Shown here one piece after another: positions 5,717-11,405 of a stretch of DNA of 27,922 bases. Source of the stretch: a virus; the IMG/VR virus record IMGVR_UViG_3300025153_000019, positions 1-27,922 of that record. The stretch is one strand, 5' to 3'. Made by a program: the position numbers and the translations under genes. Within the stretch, counting starts at the first letter, position 1; each line of letters begins with the position of its first letter. The notes under the pieces are model-generated. The model was not told where the DNA came from and did no database searches. It saw only the letters and a program-made list of their open reading frames with translations.

Positions 5717-6433
5717 TCAAAAGAGCGATTGTTGCGCAACGTGATCGTTAATTCGTTTCATTGCGTTGTTATAATATTCTGCATCAAGTTCGCACGCTGT
5801 AAGGTCGTATTTGTAGTCGTGACAAGCAATTGCAATTGATCCTGAACCTAAATGCGTATCTAAAATTTTATCCCCTTCATTTGCAAATGTTTTTAATATA
5901 AATCTGTATAATTTTGTAGGTTTTTCAGTTGGATGAATCCTATCTTTTCCCCCTCTTAAATCATTAAATGCACTACAAATGAATTTCTTACTGCTTTTTT
6001 TAAATGAAGTCCAAGCAAATTCACCATCTGCAAAATGTGAACCATCACCATTTATTTTATCCCAGAACACCCAACAACCACTAACGTCTAAACAATCAGT
6101 AAAGTAATTACCACCCCAAACGATTTGATTTTTAGAAACTCTTTTTAGTTCGTTGAAATATTCTTGTGTTGGCTTAATATCCCATTGCTTTGCTTTATGT
6201 TTCGGTGCTGTCTTATAACTATTTGGGCGTGTAGGTTTAGTTATCTTCATTCCTATTTGCATAATTCCGTATGGCGGGTCTACAATAGCTAAATCAAAAT
6301 AATTGTCAGGGTAACGAGCCATAAGATCCATATTATCCTCACATGTTATTTTTAACGACCCACAACTAGCGATAACAGCCGTTTGGCAAGATTGGGTATC
6401 TGAATTAACTGAATTACTGTTTTGTACTTTCAT
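5717..6433 (-). CDS. DNA methyltransferase (N4/N6 amino type), cassette C8
   Basis: A 238-residue amino-methyltransferase with DPPYG at residues 52-56, HPTEKPTKLYRF at about 167-178 and DTHLGSGSIAIA at about 193-204, the permuted order of beta-type enzymes. It is paralogous to 951-1670; the N-terminal TAVIASCGSLKITCEDNM and the C-terminal LTACELD and HVAQQ.LF are shared, while the central target-recognition part differs, so the two probably methylate different sites. The ATG at 6433 lies in the loop of attC S8, so roughly the first 20 residues come from the recombination site. It is the sole gene of cassette C8. Anti-restriction is the likely role (inference). Confidence 0.85.
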   Translation of the reverse strand: MKVQNSNSVNSDTQSCQTAVIASCGSLKITCEDNMDLMARYPDNYFDLAIVDPPYGIMQIGMKITKPTRPNSYKTAPKHKAKQWDIKPTQEYFNELKRVSKNQIVWGGNYFTDCLDVSGCWVFWDKINGDGSHFADGEFAWTSFKKSSKKFICSAFNDLRGGKDRIHPTEKPTKLYRFILKTFANEGDKILDTHLGSGSIAIACHDYKYDLTACELDAEYYNNAMKRINDHVAQQSLF

Positions 6434-6502
6434 TGTTTAGTCTTAAATTTAATTATTTGTTTTTTATTTATTCCCAACCTCGCCAAGCGGCAAGCGTTAG
6501 GG
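6370..6502 (+). repeat. attC-like site S8
   Basis: Inverse core CGATAAC (6370-6376), A, arm GCCGTTTGGCAAGATTGGG; the opposite arm CCCAACCTCGCCAAGCGGC is followed by AAGC and the core GTTAGGG (6496-6502). The right end AAGCGTTAG is identical to that of classical resistance-cassette attC sites. The long loop resembles that of S11. Confidence 0.85.
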
Positions 6503-6510
6503 ATAACCGC

Positions 6511-6744
6511 CTATATTGTAGATTCATCCTCTTTTAACCACACTTGCACGTCACCTCGCATATCTGTTGTTATGCCTATTTTTGTTTTGCACCCTTTACA
6601 ATTTTTATAAATTAAACCTTTTTCGCTTTTATAAAGTATATCGTAATAATCAGCTTCTGTATGCGGACATTCGCATTTTGGGCATTTAAAATCAGCATCA
6701 CAAATCGTTAACAGTCCATTTGGTATTTTAATAGTTCTTGACAT
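6511..6744 (-). CDS. Zinc-ribbon protein, 77 residues (cassette C9)
   Basis: Two CxxC pairs, CPKC (about residues 20-23) and CKGC (about 48-51), separated by about 25 residues containing histidine and tyrosines, form a classic zinc ribbon. Such modules bind DNA or RNA or act as adaptors. The N-terminus (MSRTIKIPNGLLTICD) is beta-like and the C-terminus acidic. The start at 6744 follows an A-rich leader; an in-frame ATG at 6789 lies in attC S9 and is less likely. It is the sole gene of cassette C9. Confidence 0.7.
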   Translation of the reverse strand: MSRTIKIPNGLLTICDADFKCPKCECPHTEADYYDILYKSEKGLIYKNCKGCKTKIGITTDMRGDVQVWLKEDESTI

Positions 6745-6780
6745 TAGTATATTTTTAAAAATTAATATTTCGTGGTATAT

Positions 6781-6869
6781 CCCTAACATACGCTTGTAGC
6801 TATATGCAGAAACTCCCTGCTTTTATTCACGATTGCGGTGGCATACAGCTACAAGCTTTTCCGTTATGG
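6781..6869 (+). repeat. attC-like site S9
   Basis: CCCTAAC (6781-6787), spacer ATAC, arm GCTTGTAGCTATATGC; arm GCATACAGCTACAAGC with a single mismatch, spacer TTTTCC, core GTTATGG (6863-6869). It is the best-paired site of the array. The loop carries TATTCACGATTGCGGTGGC as in S4. Confidence 0.85.
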
Positions 6870-6873
6870 CTCA

Positions 6874-7266
6874 TTATAAAGAACCACCGTGCTTAATTAC
6901 AAAATAGAGTTTATCAGGTTCAGCACCCCAATCAGGATTTCCTGTTCTTATTTCAATTCCTTTGTGTTCTAGTTTTAAAATTCTTTCGGGATCTCCTGTT
7001 TTTGGGTAACCTAAAGTTATTGTGTTTTGAGTAAATTTTTTAAAACCTCCTTGATACTTTATTATTTCAGGTAATGATTCTGAAAAAAAACCTGTGATAC
7101 GTTCTCTACCATCTGTAGCAAGCCTATCATTCCAAAATCTTAAGTCGGCATTATCAACCAATCTATTAGCCCAATAAGGTGTTATTTCTCTGTAATCTTC
7201 GGTTTTTATTCCCGCCTTGGTCATTTCAAACCATTTAGTTTTTAATGATAATTGTAAATTTTTCAT
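6874..7266 (-). CDS. ASCH-like domain protein, 130 residues (cassette C10)
   Basis: The N-terminus LQLSLKTKWFEMTKAGIKTEDYRE matches the opening of ASCH-type (PUA-like) proteins found in phages, where a K-W-F-x-M...G-x-K-x-x-x-Y-R-E pattern precedes the barrel. The length fits a single domain. ASCH folds bind RNA or modified nucleotides, so a role in RNA or base metabolism is possible, but the substrate cannot be read from the sequence. It is the sole gene of cassette C10; the leader TTAATTAACTAATAAATA resembles those of C5, C6 and C13. Confidence 0.7.
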   Translation of the reverse strand: MKNLQLSLKTKWFEMTKAGIKTEDYREITPYWANRLVDNADLRFWNDRLATDGRERITGFFSESLPEIIKYQGGFKKFTQNTITLGYPKTGDPERILKLEHKGIEIRTGNPDWGAEPDKLYFVIKHGGSL

Positions 7267-7300
7267 ATATTATTTATTAGTTAATTAATCAAGAACGAAG

Positions 7301-7379
7301 CCATAACACACGATAAGTGCTATTTGCCGAATGTAGGTTTCCGCATAGGCAAACAGCCCCTATCGCGGTAACGTTATGT
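7301..7379 (+). repeat. attC-like site S10
   Basis: CCATAAC (7301-7307), arm CGATAAGTGCTATTTGCC, loop GAA...CGCATA, arm GGCAAACAGCCCCTATCG, then CGGTAAC and the core GTTATGT (7373-7379). It is very similar to S13 and S14. Confidence 0.8.
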
Positions 7380-7407
7380 GAGATTGCTCCAAATCAATTT
7401 CATAAGA

Positions 7408-7965
7408 CTATTTCGCCATCAAATCGGCTAACTCTTTTTGCTTTCTGATAATTTCTCTTTGTTTAAAATCTTCTTTGTTCAAATCATAATATTTTTTTAT
7501 AATTGAATCGTAATTATTAAATACTTCTTTTGCATTTTCTAATTTAAAGTAAAGGCTTTTGTTTGCACTATCACAATAATCAGGATTAAACGATTTTAAT
7601 TCAAAAAAGAATTTTTCAAAGAAAATAGTTGGATAATCTCCACCAAAAATATATGCTCCAGTAGGATAACTAAATTTAATAAGTCTTTCTCCTTTTGGTT
7701 TTTTACCGTTATCCTCCCAACTTATAGTTGTTCTTTCGCTATCAATAAAAGTTAAATGAACGTTGTTTTTTAATTCTTGATATTGAATGTTATTTATTCT
7801 TTTTTCATCAATTTCAAGTCCGTAAACTTCTCTTAATTCAAGTCCGAATAAATGGTTATTGGCTTTTAATTCTAAATCTTGAAAATCAAAATTTAATAAA
7901 TCTTTGTTTTTACGAGCAATTTTTAAAATGCTATCATAAACTTTTTTTGTTTCTTGTAATTTCAT
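7408..7965 (-). CDS. Hypothetical protein, 185 residues (cassette C11)
   Basis: The largest unknown in the array. The N-terminal third is helical and charged (ETKKVYDSILKIARKNKDLL). The middle (about residues 65-125) is aromatic and beta-like with FSYPTGAYIFGGDYPTIFFE, and the C-terminal 50 residues form a long charged helix (DFKQREIIRKQKELADLMAK). No catalytic motif is seen. ATG at 7965 was preferred to the GTG one codon upstream. It is the sole gene of cassette C11. Confidence 0.65.
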   Translation of the reverse strand: MKLQETKKVYDSILKIARKNKDLLNFDFQDLELKANNHLFGLELREVYGLEIDEKRINNIQYQELKNNVHLTFIDSERTTISWEDNGKKPKGERLIKFSYPTGAYIFGGDYPTIFFEKFFFELKSFNPDYCDSANKSLYFKLENAKEVFNNYDSIIKKYYDLNKEDFKQREIIRKQKELADLMAK

Positions 7966-7994
7966 CACGTTTTGTTTTAAAAACCCACAACCTC

Positions 7995-8126
7995 ACATAA
8001 CAGCTAGTAAGCAATAGTTGGGTATCGGGTTTGATTTATTAATTGTTTTGTACTTTTATTATTGTTTCTAGTCAGAATAATTGTGATTTTTAACCCCAAC
8101 CATCGCCTACTAGCATAACGTTATCA
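7995..8126 (+). repeat. attC-like site S11
   Basis: ACATAAC (7995-8001), arm AGCTAGTAAGCAATAGTTGGG; opposite arm CCCCAACCATCGCCTACTAGC, then ATAAC and the core GTTATCA (8120-8126). The long loop is related to S8, but the loop ATG of S8 is ATA here and the frame is closed by stops. Confidence 0.8.
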
Positions 8127-8143
8127 GCAACCGTTGGAGTCGC

Positions 8144-8368
8144 TTATAATTCGTTTTCTTTTCTGAATATTTCCATAAGTTCACTTATTTCGTAAAGTCT
8201 TGACTCATCTTTTTTGTGAGTCCAAATTCTTAAACATAAAGTGCAGTTTTGTATTAACCATTCCTGAAATTCAATAGCGAATTTTTCTGCAATTTTAATA
8301 CAACCGTAAGTATATATTTGATTGTCACAGTAATTTCCGTCTGATTCAAATTGTTCTTTTAAAGTCAT
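8144..8368 (-). CDS. Hypothetical protein, 74 residues (cassette C12)
   Basis: A small acidic helical protein with three or four cysteines (YTYGCIKIAEKFAIEFQEWLIQNCTLC), resembling widespread short phage proteins with an EKFAIEFxEWL helix whose role is unknown. It is the sole gene of cassette C12, starting about 36 bases from the inverse core of S12 behind an A-rich leader and ending 18 bases from the core of S11. I see no own promoter. Confidence 0.65.
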   Translation of the reverse strand: MTLKEQFESDGNYCDNQIYTYGCIKIAEKFAIEFQEWLIQNCTLCLRIWTHKKDESRLYEISELMEIFRKENEL

Positions 8369-8403
8369 TTTTAATATTTTTAAATTAATGTTTAGTGGTA
8401 TGC

Positions 8404-8480
8404 TGATAACAGCTAGTACAACTCACCGCCGAACCTACGCAACCGCACAGGCGGCGTGATGTACTAGCTAGGCGTTATCA
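8404..8480 (+). repeat. attC-like site S12
   Basis: TGATAAC (8404-8410), arm AGCTAGTACAACTCACCGCC, loop GAACCTACGCAACCGCACA, arm GGCGGCGTGATGTACTAGCT, AGGC, core GTTATCA (8474-8480). Confidence 0.85.
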
Positions 8481-8486
8481 GGAATA

Positions 8487-8729
8487 CTACGTTAATGCTT
8501 TTTCAAGAGCTTTTTCAGCAGCCTTAATAAACATTCTTACCGCTATACTTTCTTTATTTGGTAATGAATTAGCAAGTCTTAAACCGTGTTGTAACGCCTC
8601 TAAAATATCAGGCGATGCAGCGATTAGTTTGGCGTTTATATCTTTAACTTTGCACCCTTCGATATTGAACTCCAAGCCAGAATAAGCTACTTTCCATTCT
8701 CCTTTTGTTCCTTTAAATTCTGTTTTCAT
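8487..8729 (-). CDS. Phage accessory protein with AKLIAASPDILEAL motif, 80 residues (cassette C13)
   Basis: The N-terminus MKTEFKGTKGEW and central AKLIAASPDILEALQHGLRL match a small protein type very common in tailed phages and prophages. Its function is unknown; it has a short beta-hairpin followed by two helices. The start at 8729 was chosen because the upstream in-frame extension runs into attC S13. It is the sole gene of cassette C13, with the leader GAATTAATTAAAACTAAATA close to those of C5 and C6. Confidence 0.75.
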   Translation of the reverse strand: MKTEFKGTKGEWKVAYSGLEFNIEGCKVKDINAKLIAASPDILEALQHGLRLANSLPNKESIAVRMFIKAAEKALEKALT

Positions 8730-8760
8730 TATATATTTAGTTTTAATTAATTCGTACTCC

Positions 8761-8839
8761 TGATAACCCACGATAAGGTCTATTTGCCGAATTTATGTTA
8801 GCGTATAGGCAAACAGCCCCTATCGTGGGAACGTTGTGC
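8761..8839 (+). repeat. attC-like site S13
   Basis: TGATAAC (8761-8767), arm CCACGATAAGGTCTATTTGCC, arm GGCAAACAGCCCCTATCGTGG, then GAAC and the core GTTGTGC (8833-8839). Two of its three arm mismatches are A-C on this strand, which become G-T wobbles on the other, so the bottom strand folds better, as in integron attC sites. Confidence 0.8.
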
Positions 8840-8857
8840 GAGATGCTGTTGGAGCGG

Positions 8858-9154
8858 CTAAAGATACCATCTATCGTTTCTTCTTACTACTGAATTTCTT
8901 TCAATAGATATAACTTCTCCAGTTTCTTCATCAATAAAATTTTCTTTCCACGTTACTTTTCCTATCAAAACATCTTCGTAAACTTTTTTTCTATTTTCAA
9001 ATCTTGCTATTTTTTCTATTTTTTCAGAATATTTCCGATGTTTATCTGAAATTTGAATAGATTCAATTTCTAATAAACAGTTTTTGTTTTTTAACTCTTT
9101 AATTTTAAGATTGTTTAATCTTATTTTTTCTGCTAATCTTTCTCTTTTTGTCAT
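8858..9154 (-). CDS. Coiled-coil hypothetical protein, 98 residues (cassette C14)
   Basis: A basic N-terminal half dominated by a charged coiled coil (MTKRERLAEKIRLNNLKIKE through about residue 60), followed by a beta-like tail with EETGEVISIERNS. The function is unknown. The start at 9154 follows an A-rich leader; the in-frame upstream extension enters attC S14. It is the sole gene of cassette C14, the last complete cassette next to the phage core. Confidence 0.65.
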   Translation of the reverse strand: MTKRERLAEKIRLNNLKIKELKNKNCLLEIESIQISDKHRKYSEKIEKIARFENRKKVYEDVLIGKVTWKENFIDEETGEVISIERNSVVRRNDRWYL

Positions 9155-9192
9155 GTTTTTAAATTTTGATTGTTGATTAAAAAAGCACCACC

Positions 9193-9273
9193 GCATAACA
9201 CACGATAAGGTCTATTTGCCGAAGCAACTTTGTAAATAGGCAAACAACAGCCCCTATCGTGGGATCGTTATCA
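9193..9273 (+). repeat. attC-like site S14 (right end of array)
   Basis: GCATAAC (9193-9199), arm CACGATAAGGTCTATTTGCC, arm GGCAAACAACAGCCCCTATCGTG with a small insertion relative to S13, then the core GTTATCA (9267-9273). No matching TGATAAC occurs further right, so this is the last site of the array. Confidence 0.8.
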
Positions 9274-9281
9274 GGAATTAT

Positions 9282-9512
9282 CTAAACGAGTTCTAATTCA
9301 CATATTTTTAACCATCGTACTTGGCTATCATTTACTAATAACCAATCATTATCTTCTACGATTATTGTAGGCTCTAACAATACTTCGGTTTCTAAGTCTT
9401 TTCTAACTTTTTCAATTAAAGATTTTCTATCGTTAGAAATCCAATTATTGTAAACACTCCACTCTCTTACGAATGGCAAATCAATTGATTTTATAAAGTA
9501 ATATTTCTTCAT
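9282..9512 (-). CDS. Hypothetical protein, 76 residues
   Basis: A small soluble protein with several tryptophans and an acidic middle (DLETEVLLEPTIIVEDNDW). The family is not recognised. It lies to the right of the last attC-like site and has no such site on its own upstream side, so it belongs to the phage backbone or to a cassette that lost its site. Translation starts at ATG 9512; the TTG at 9518 is a weaker alternative. It should be transcribed from the promoter at 9726-9756 after gene 9561-9707. Confidence 0.6.
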   Translation of the reverse strand: MKKYYFIKSIDLPFVREWSVYNNWISNDRKSLIEKVRKDLETEVLLEPTIIVEDNDWLLVNDSQVRWLKICELELV

Positions 9513-9560
9513 TGACAAATATTCTTATTTTTAATGATTTGTGAATTTCTTTCGTTTTTA

Positions 9561-9707
9561 TCATTTTTTACTTTTAATATCATTTTGGTATGGTTTAGAA
9601 AGCTCATTCACTATTGATTCAATTTCGATCGGGATTAACTTTAGTTTTGTTTTTCCTAAAAACTTTTTTTTGCGACCTGCGTTACGTTCATTGTGTATTT
9701 TTTTCAT
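9561..9707 (-). CDS. Small basic protein with NERNAGRKKK N-terminus, 48 residues
   Basis: First gene of the leftward transcription unit, directly behind the promoter at 9726-9756. The lysine-rich N-terminus (MKKIHNERNAGRKKK) followed by a short strand and helix (LIPIEIESIVNELSK) resembles small DNA-binding ribbon-helix-helix-like proteins that are frequent in Bacteroidota phages. A role in regulating the divergent promoters is possible but unproven. The start at 9707 was chosen because the upstream extension enters the promoter. Confidence 0.6.
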   Translation of the reverse strand: MKKIHNERNAGRKKKFLGKTKLKLIPIEIESIVNELSKPYQNDIKSKK

Positions 9708-9725
9708 AATTATATTTTTATTGTA

Positions 9726-9756
9726 CAAATATAATATTATTAATTTAACTAGCAAA
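9726..9756 (-). promoter_or_regulatory. Main leftward promoter
   Basis: Leftward -33 TTTG (complement of 9753-9756), exactly 19 bases, then -7 TATATTTG (complement of 9726-9733). It matches the Bacteroidota sigma-ABfr consensus fully. It drives genes 9561-9707 and 9282-9512 and, by read-through, probably the cassette genes that lack promoters. Confidence 0.8.
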
Positions 9757-9797
9757 ATTAATTAATAATTTATAATTAATATAAATAACGTTTTTAA

Positions 9798-9828
9798 TTT
9801 GCACACTTAAATTAAAAACATATATTTG
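9798..9828 (+). promoter_or_regulatory. Main rightward early promoter
   Basis: TTTG (9798-9801), 19 bases, TATATTTG (9821-9828). It matches the consensus fully and mirrors the leftward promoter 42 bases away. The first rightward gene starts at 9857. The intervening AT-rich DNA (9757-9797) is where a regulator could act on both. Confidence 0.8.
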
Positions 9829-9856
9829 CACTATAAACTTTTAAAAACTTCAAATT

Positions 9857-10009
9857 ATGATTAATTCAAATGAATGTTGGGAAGGATACCCACCAGAAGA
9901 AAAAGAAAACGAATGTGAATATTGCGGTGAACCTTGTGATGTGCGTTTCTGCTGTAAAGAATGTGAAATGGCATATATTTCCGATAATACAGATAGAAGC
10001 GATGACTGA
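9857..10009 (+). CDS. Small zinc-finger-like protein, 50 residues
   Basis: First gene of the rightward early unit. Cysteines are arranged as C-E-Y-C-G-E-P-C and F-C-C-K-E-C over residues 20-37, enough for one zinc-binding knuckle, in an otherwise acidic chain. It resembles short zinc-finger proteins near phage control regions. It overlaps the next gene by 8 bases. An alternative frame starting at 9870 covers the same DNA but is less plausible because the cysteine pattern is lost. Confidence 0.65.
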   Translation: MINSNECWEGYPPEEKENECEYCGEPCDVRFCCKECEMAYISDNTDRSDD

Positions 10010-10214
10010 TATAGAAAAACACGAAAAAGCGATTAGAGTATTACAAGCAATTGACACTACAACTAATAGGATCTTTAGAAAAGAATCTGACTTGAAAAAA
10101 TATGGTGAGAATGATATTTTAGGATGGGCCAAATGGGAAGCTAAAAAAATTGAATCACTGAAAAAAGTAAAAGAAAAATTAATTAATTATTATAATAAAA
10201 ACTTTAAAATATGA
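10002..10214 (+). CDS. Hypothetical helical protein, 70 residues
   Basis: A charged helical protein (MTDIEKHEKAIRVLQAID, later KKIESLKKVKEKLINYYN) with no known motif. The start at 10002 overlaps the preceding zinc-finger gene by 8 bases and the stop overlaps the next start by 4 bases (ATGA), so translation is coupled through all three. It is probably an early phage protein of unknown role. Confidence 0.65.
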   Translation: MTDIEKHEKAIRVLQAIDTTTNRIFRKESDLKKYGENDILGWAKWEAKKIESLKKVKEKLINYYNKNFKI

Positions 10215-10402
10215 GCGCACAAGAACAACATCAAGATTTTTTAATGCTTCAAATAAAAGCGTTACAGACCGAAAATGAAAGGTTAAACAGCGAACTTAGA
10301 AAAGTCAAAGAAGTGGCTTTTAAAGTGCAATTAACTGACCCGAACTTTGACAAACCACTTTCTGAATTGGAAGTAAATTATCAAATAGTAAAACCAAATT
10401 AA
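10211..10402 (+). CDS. Coiled-coil hypothetical protein, 63 residues
   Basis: The N-terminal half is a heptad-like coiled coil (LMLQIKALQTENERLNSELRK), which may mediate dimerisation. The C-terminal part is short and extended. The family is not recognised. It overlaps the upstream gene by four bases and is followed 7 bases later by 10410-10607. Confidence 0.65.
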   Translation: MSAQEQHQDFLMLQIKALQTENERLNSELRKVKEVAFKVQLTDPNFDKPLSELEVNYQIVKPN

Positions 10403-10409
10403 TTATATT

Positions 10410-10607
10410 ATGAAAAAAAATGCACCTTATGTTAAAAAGTATGTGAATGGAGTTTTAGTAAATCCTATCACAAAAGAAAATCCTTACTTAAACGCTCCTA
10501 ACGTTTCCTTTAAGAAAATGCTTGAAAGAGCAAAAAATTCTACTTCAAGATTTTGGGAACAAAATAGAAATAAATTTTTTACAGGCAAATCAATTGTAAA
10601 ATATTAA
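10410..10607 (+). CDS. Hypothetical basic protein, 65 residues
   Basis: A highly basic small protein (KKNAPYVKKYVNGVLVNPIT at the start, later MLERAKNSTSRFWEQNRNKF) that could bind nucleic acid. No family is recognised. It belongs to the tightly packed early operon, with 7 and 2 bases to its neighbours. Confidence 0.6.
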   Translation: MKKNAPYVKKYVNGVLVNPITKENPYLNAPNVSFKKMLERAKNSTSRFWEQNRNKFFTGKSIVKY

Positions 10608-10609
10608 CT

Positions 10610-10795
10610 ATGGAATCATTCGCAATTATTATCGGTGTGGCAATCATCGTGCTATTAGCTTGGGGAATCAGGCTAATTAGAATTGACCTTGAAAGAACCG
10701 AAAAGGAAATTGACAAACTTGTTCAGGAAAACCTGAACCTGATGTACGAGAATCACGAACTTAAAAAACGAATTAGAACTAATGGAATCAAATAG
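10610..10795 (+). CDS. Small membrane-anchored coiled-coil protein, 61 residues
   Basis: Residues 3-22 (SFAIIIGVAIIVLLAWGIRL) form one membrane segment, followed by a charged coiled coil (LERTEKEIDKLVQENLNLMY). The layout, an N-terminal anchor with a cytoplasmic helix, resembles phage spanin- or Rz-like proteins and also many early membrane peptides; its place in an early operon argues against lysis. Confidence 0.65.
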   Translation: MESFAIIIGVAIIVLLAWGIRLIRIDLERTEKEIDKLVQENLNLMYENHELKKRIRTNGIK

Positions 10796-10868
10796 AGAGT
10801 TGTTCCTTGAAATGCGTGAACAAGAAGAAACTAACAAAAAAGAAAACTATGAATATTTATCAAATTGA
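10782..10868 (+). CDS. Possible 28-residue peptide overlapping both neighbours
   Basis: The frame MESNRELFLEMREQEETNKK ends at 10868. It overlaps the preceding gene by 14 bases and the next by 20. The residues form a plausible charged helix and the dense overlaps suit this operon, but the frame is short enough to be chance. Confidence 0.35.
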   Translation: MESNRELFLEMREQEETNKKENYEYLSN

Positions 10869-11334
10869 ACAGGATTATCTTTCGTTATCAGAACAGATAA
10901 TTGAAGCAGGAGGCGAGTTATCTCCAGAGATTGAAACCTCCCTTGCAATAAATAAAGAACAATTGCAAAACAAAGGCATATCGTACGGCTATGTGATTAA
11001 ATCTTTAGAAAGCGATGTTAGTGCTATTGACGAAGAAATTAAGCGTTTAAACGCTCTTAAATCGAGCCGTAACAAAACAGTTGATTTATTGAAAAACACA
11101 ATTAAAGATGCGATGCAAATGTATGGGATCGAAGAAATCAAAACCGCTACTTTGAAAATTAACTTTAGAAAGTCAGAAAGTGTAGAAGTTGAAACTGATA
11201 TAATTGATGATGAGTATTGCAATTTCAAAACAGTAAAAACTCCAGATAAAACAAAAATTAAAGAAGTTATCAAAAATGGCGATGCGGTTATCGGAGCTTC
11301 TTTAAATATTAATTGGAATATTCAAATTAAATAG
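10849..11334 (+). CDS. Siphovirus Gp157-like protein, 161 residues
   Basis: A helical coiled-coil protein typical of the siphovirus Gp157 family: an N-terminal helix pair, a long central coiled coil (about residues 45-95), and the C-terminal pattern VKTPDKTKIKEVIKNGDAVIGASL that characterises the family. Members sit in phage recombination and replication operons next to ssDNA-binding proteins, as here, and one member has been linked to phage resistance in Streptococcus. The ATG at 10849 (MNIYQIEQDY) was chosen over a longer frame that starts inside the overlapping small genes. Confidence 0.8.
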   Translation: MNIYQIEQDYLSLSEQIIEAGGELSPEIETSLAINKEQLQNKGISYGYVIKSLESDVSAIDEEIKRLNALKSSRNKTVDLLKNTIKDAMQMYGIEEIKTATLKINFRKSESVEVETDIIDDEYCNFKTVKTPDKTKIKEVIKNGDAVIGASLNINWNIQIK

Positions 11335-11405
11335 TTATCTTTACTAAATCATAATCCAGTTGGATGGGGTCGCCAACGTAATTCGACCTCTTAAATAAAT
11401 ATATT

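Larger units (their letters stand above)
433..9273. mobile_element. Integron-like array of 14 gene cassettes bounded by attC-like sites
   Basis: Fourteen imperfect inverted repeats of about 77-138 bp (S1-S14) and one lone core (S0) divide this stretch into 14 cassettes. On the + strand every site reads (R)YYYAAC-A, arm, loop, mismatched arm, C-GTTRRRY, as integron attC sites do. The seven or more bases after each GTT are complementary to those before the next AAC, as expected if each cassette was once a circle. Approximate boundaries after G|TT are 434, 1750, 2659, 3649, 4501, 4843, 5267, 5692, 6497, 6864, 7374, 8121, 8475 and 8834, ending at 9267. No integrase is visible, so in isolation this would be called a cluster of attC sites lacking an integrase. 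All genes except 2698-3135 run leftward. Confidence 0.8.

Noticed and set aside
433-9273. CRISPR array or simple dispersed repeats
   Set aside because: Sites are 77-138 bp imperfect hairpins with variable loops separated by whole genes, not short identical repeats with equal spacers. The matching core pairs across each gene fit cassettes.
9541-9765. Rightward 74-residue hydrophobic frame
   Set aside because: Antisense to gene 9561-9707 and to its promoter; the phenylalanine-rich composition is typical of antisense AT-rich DNA.
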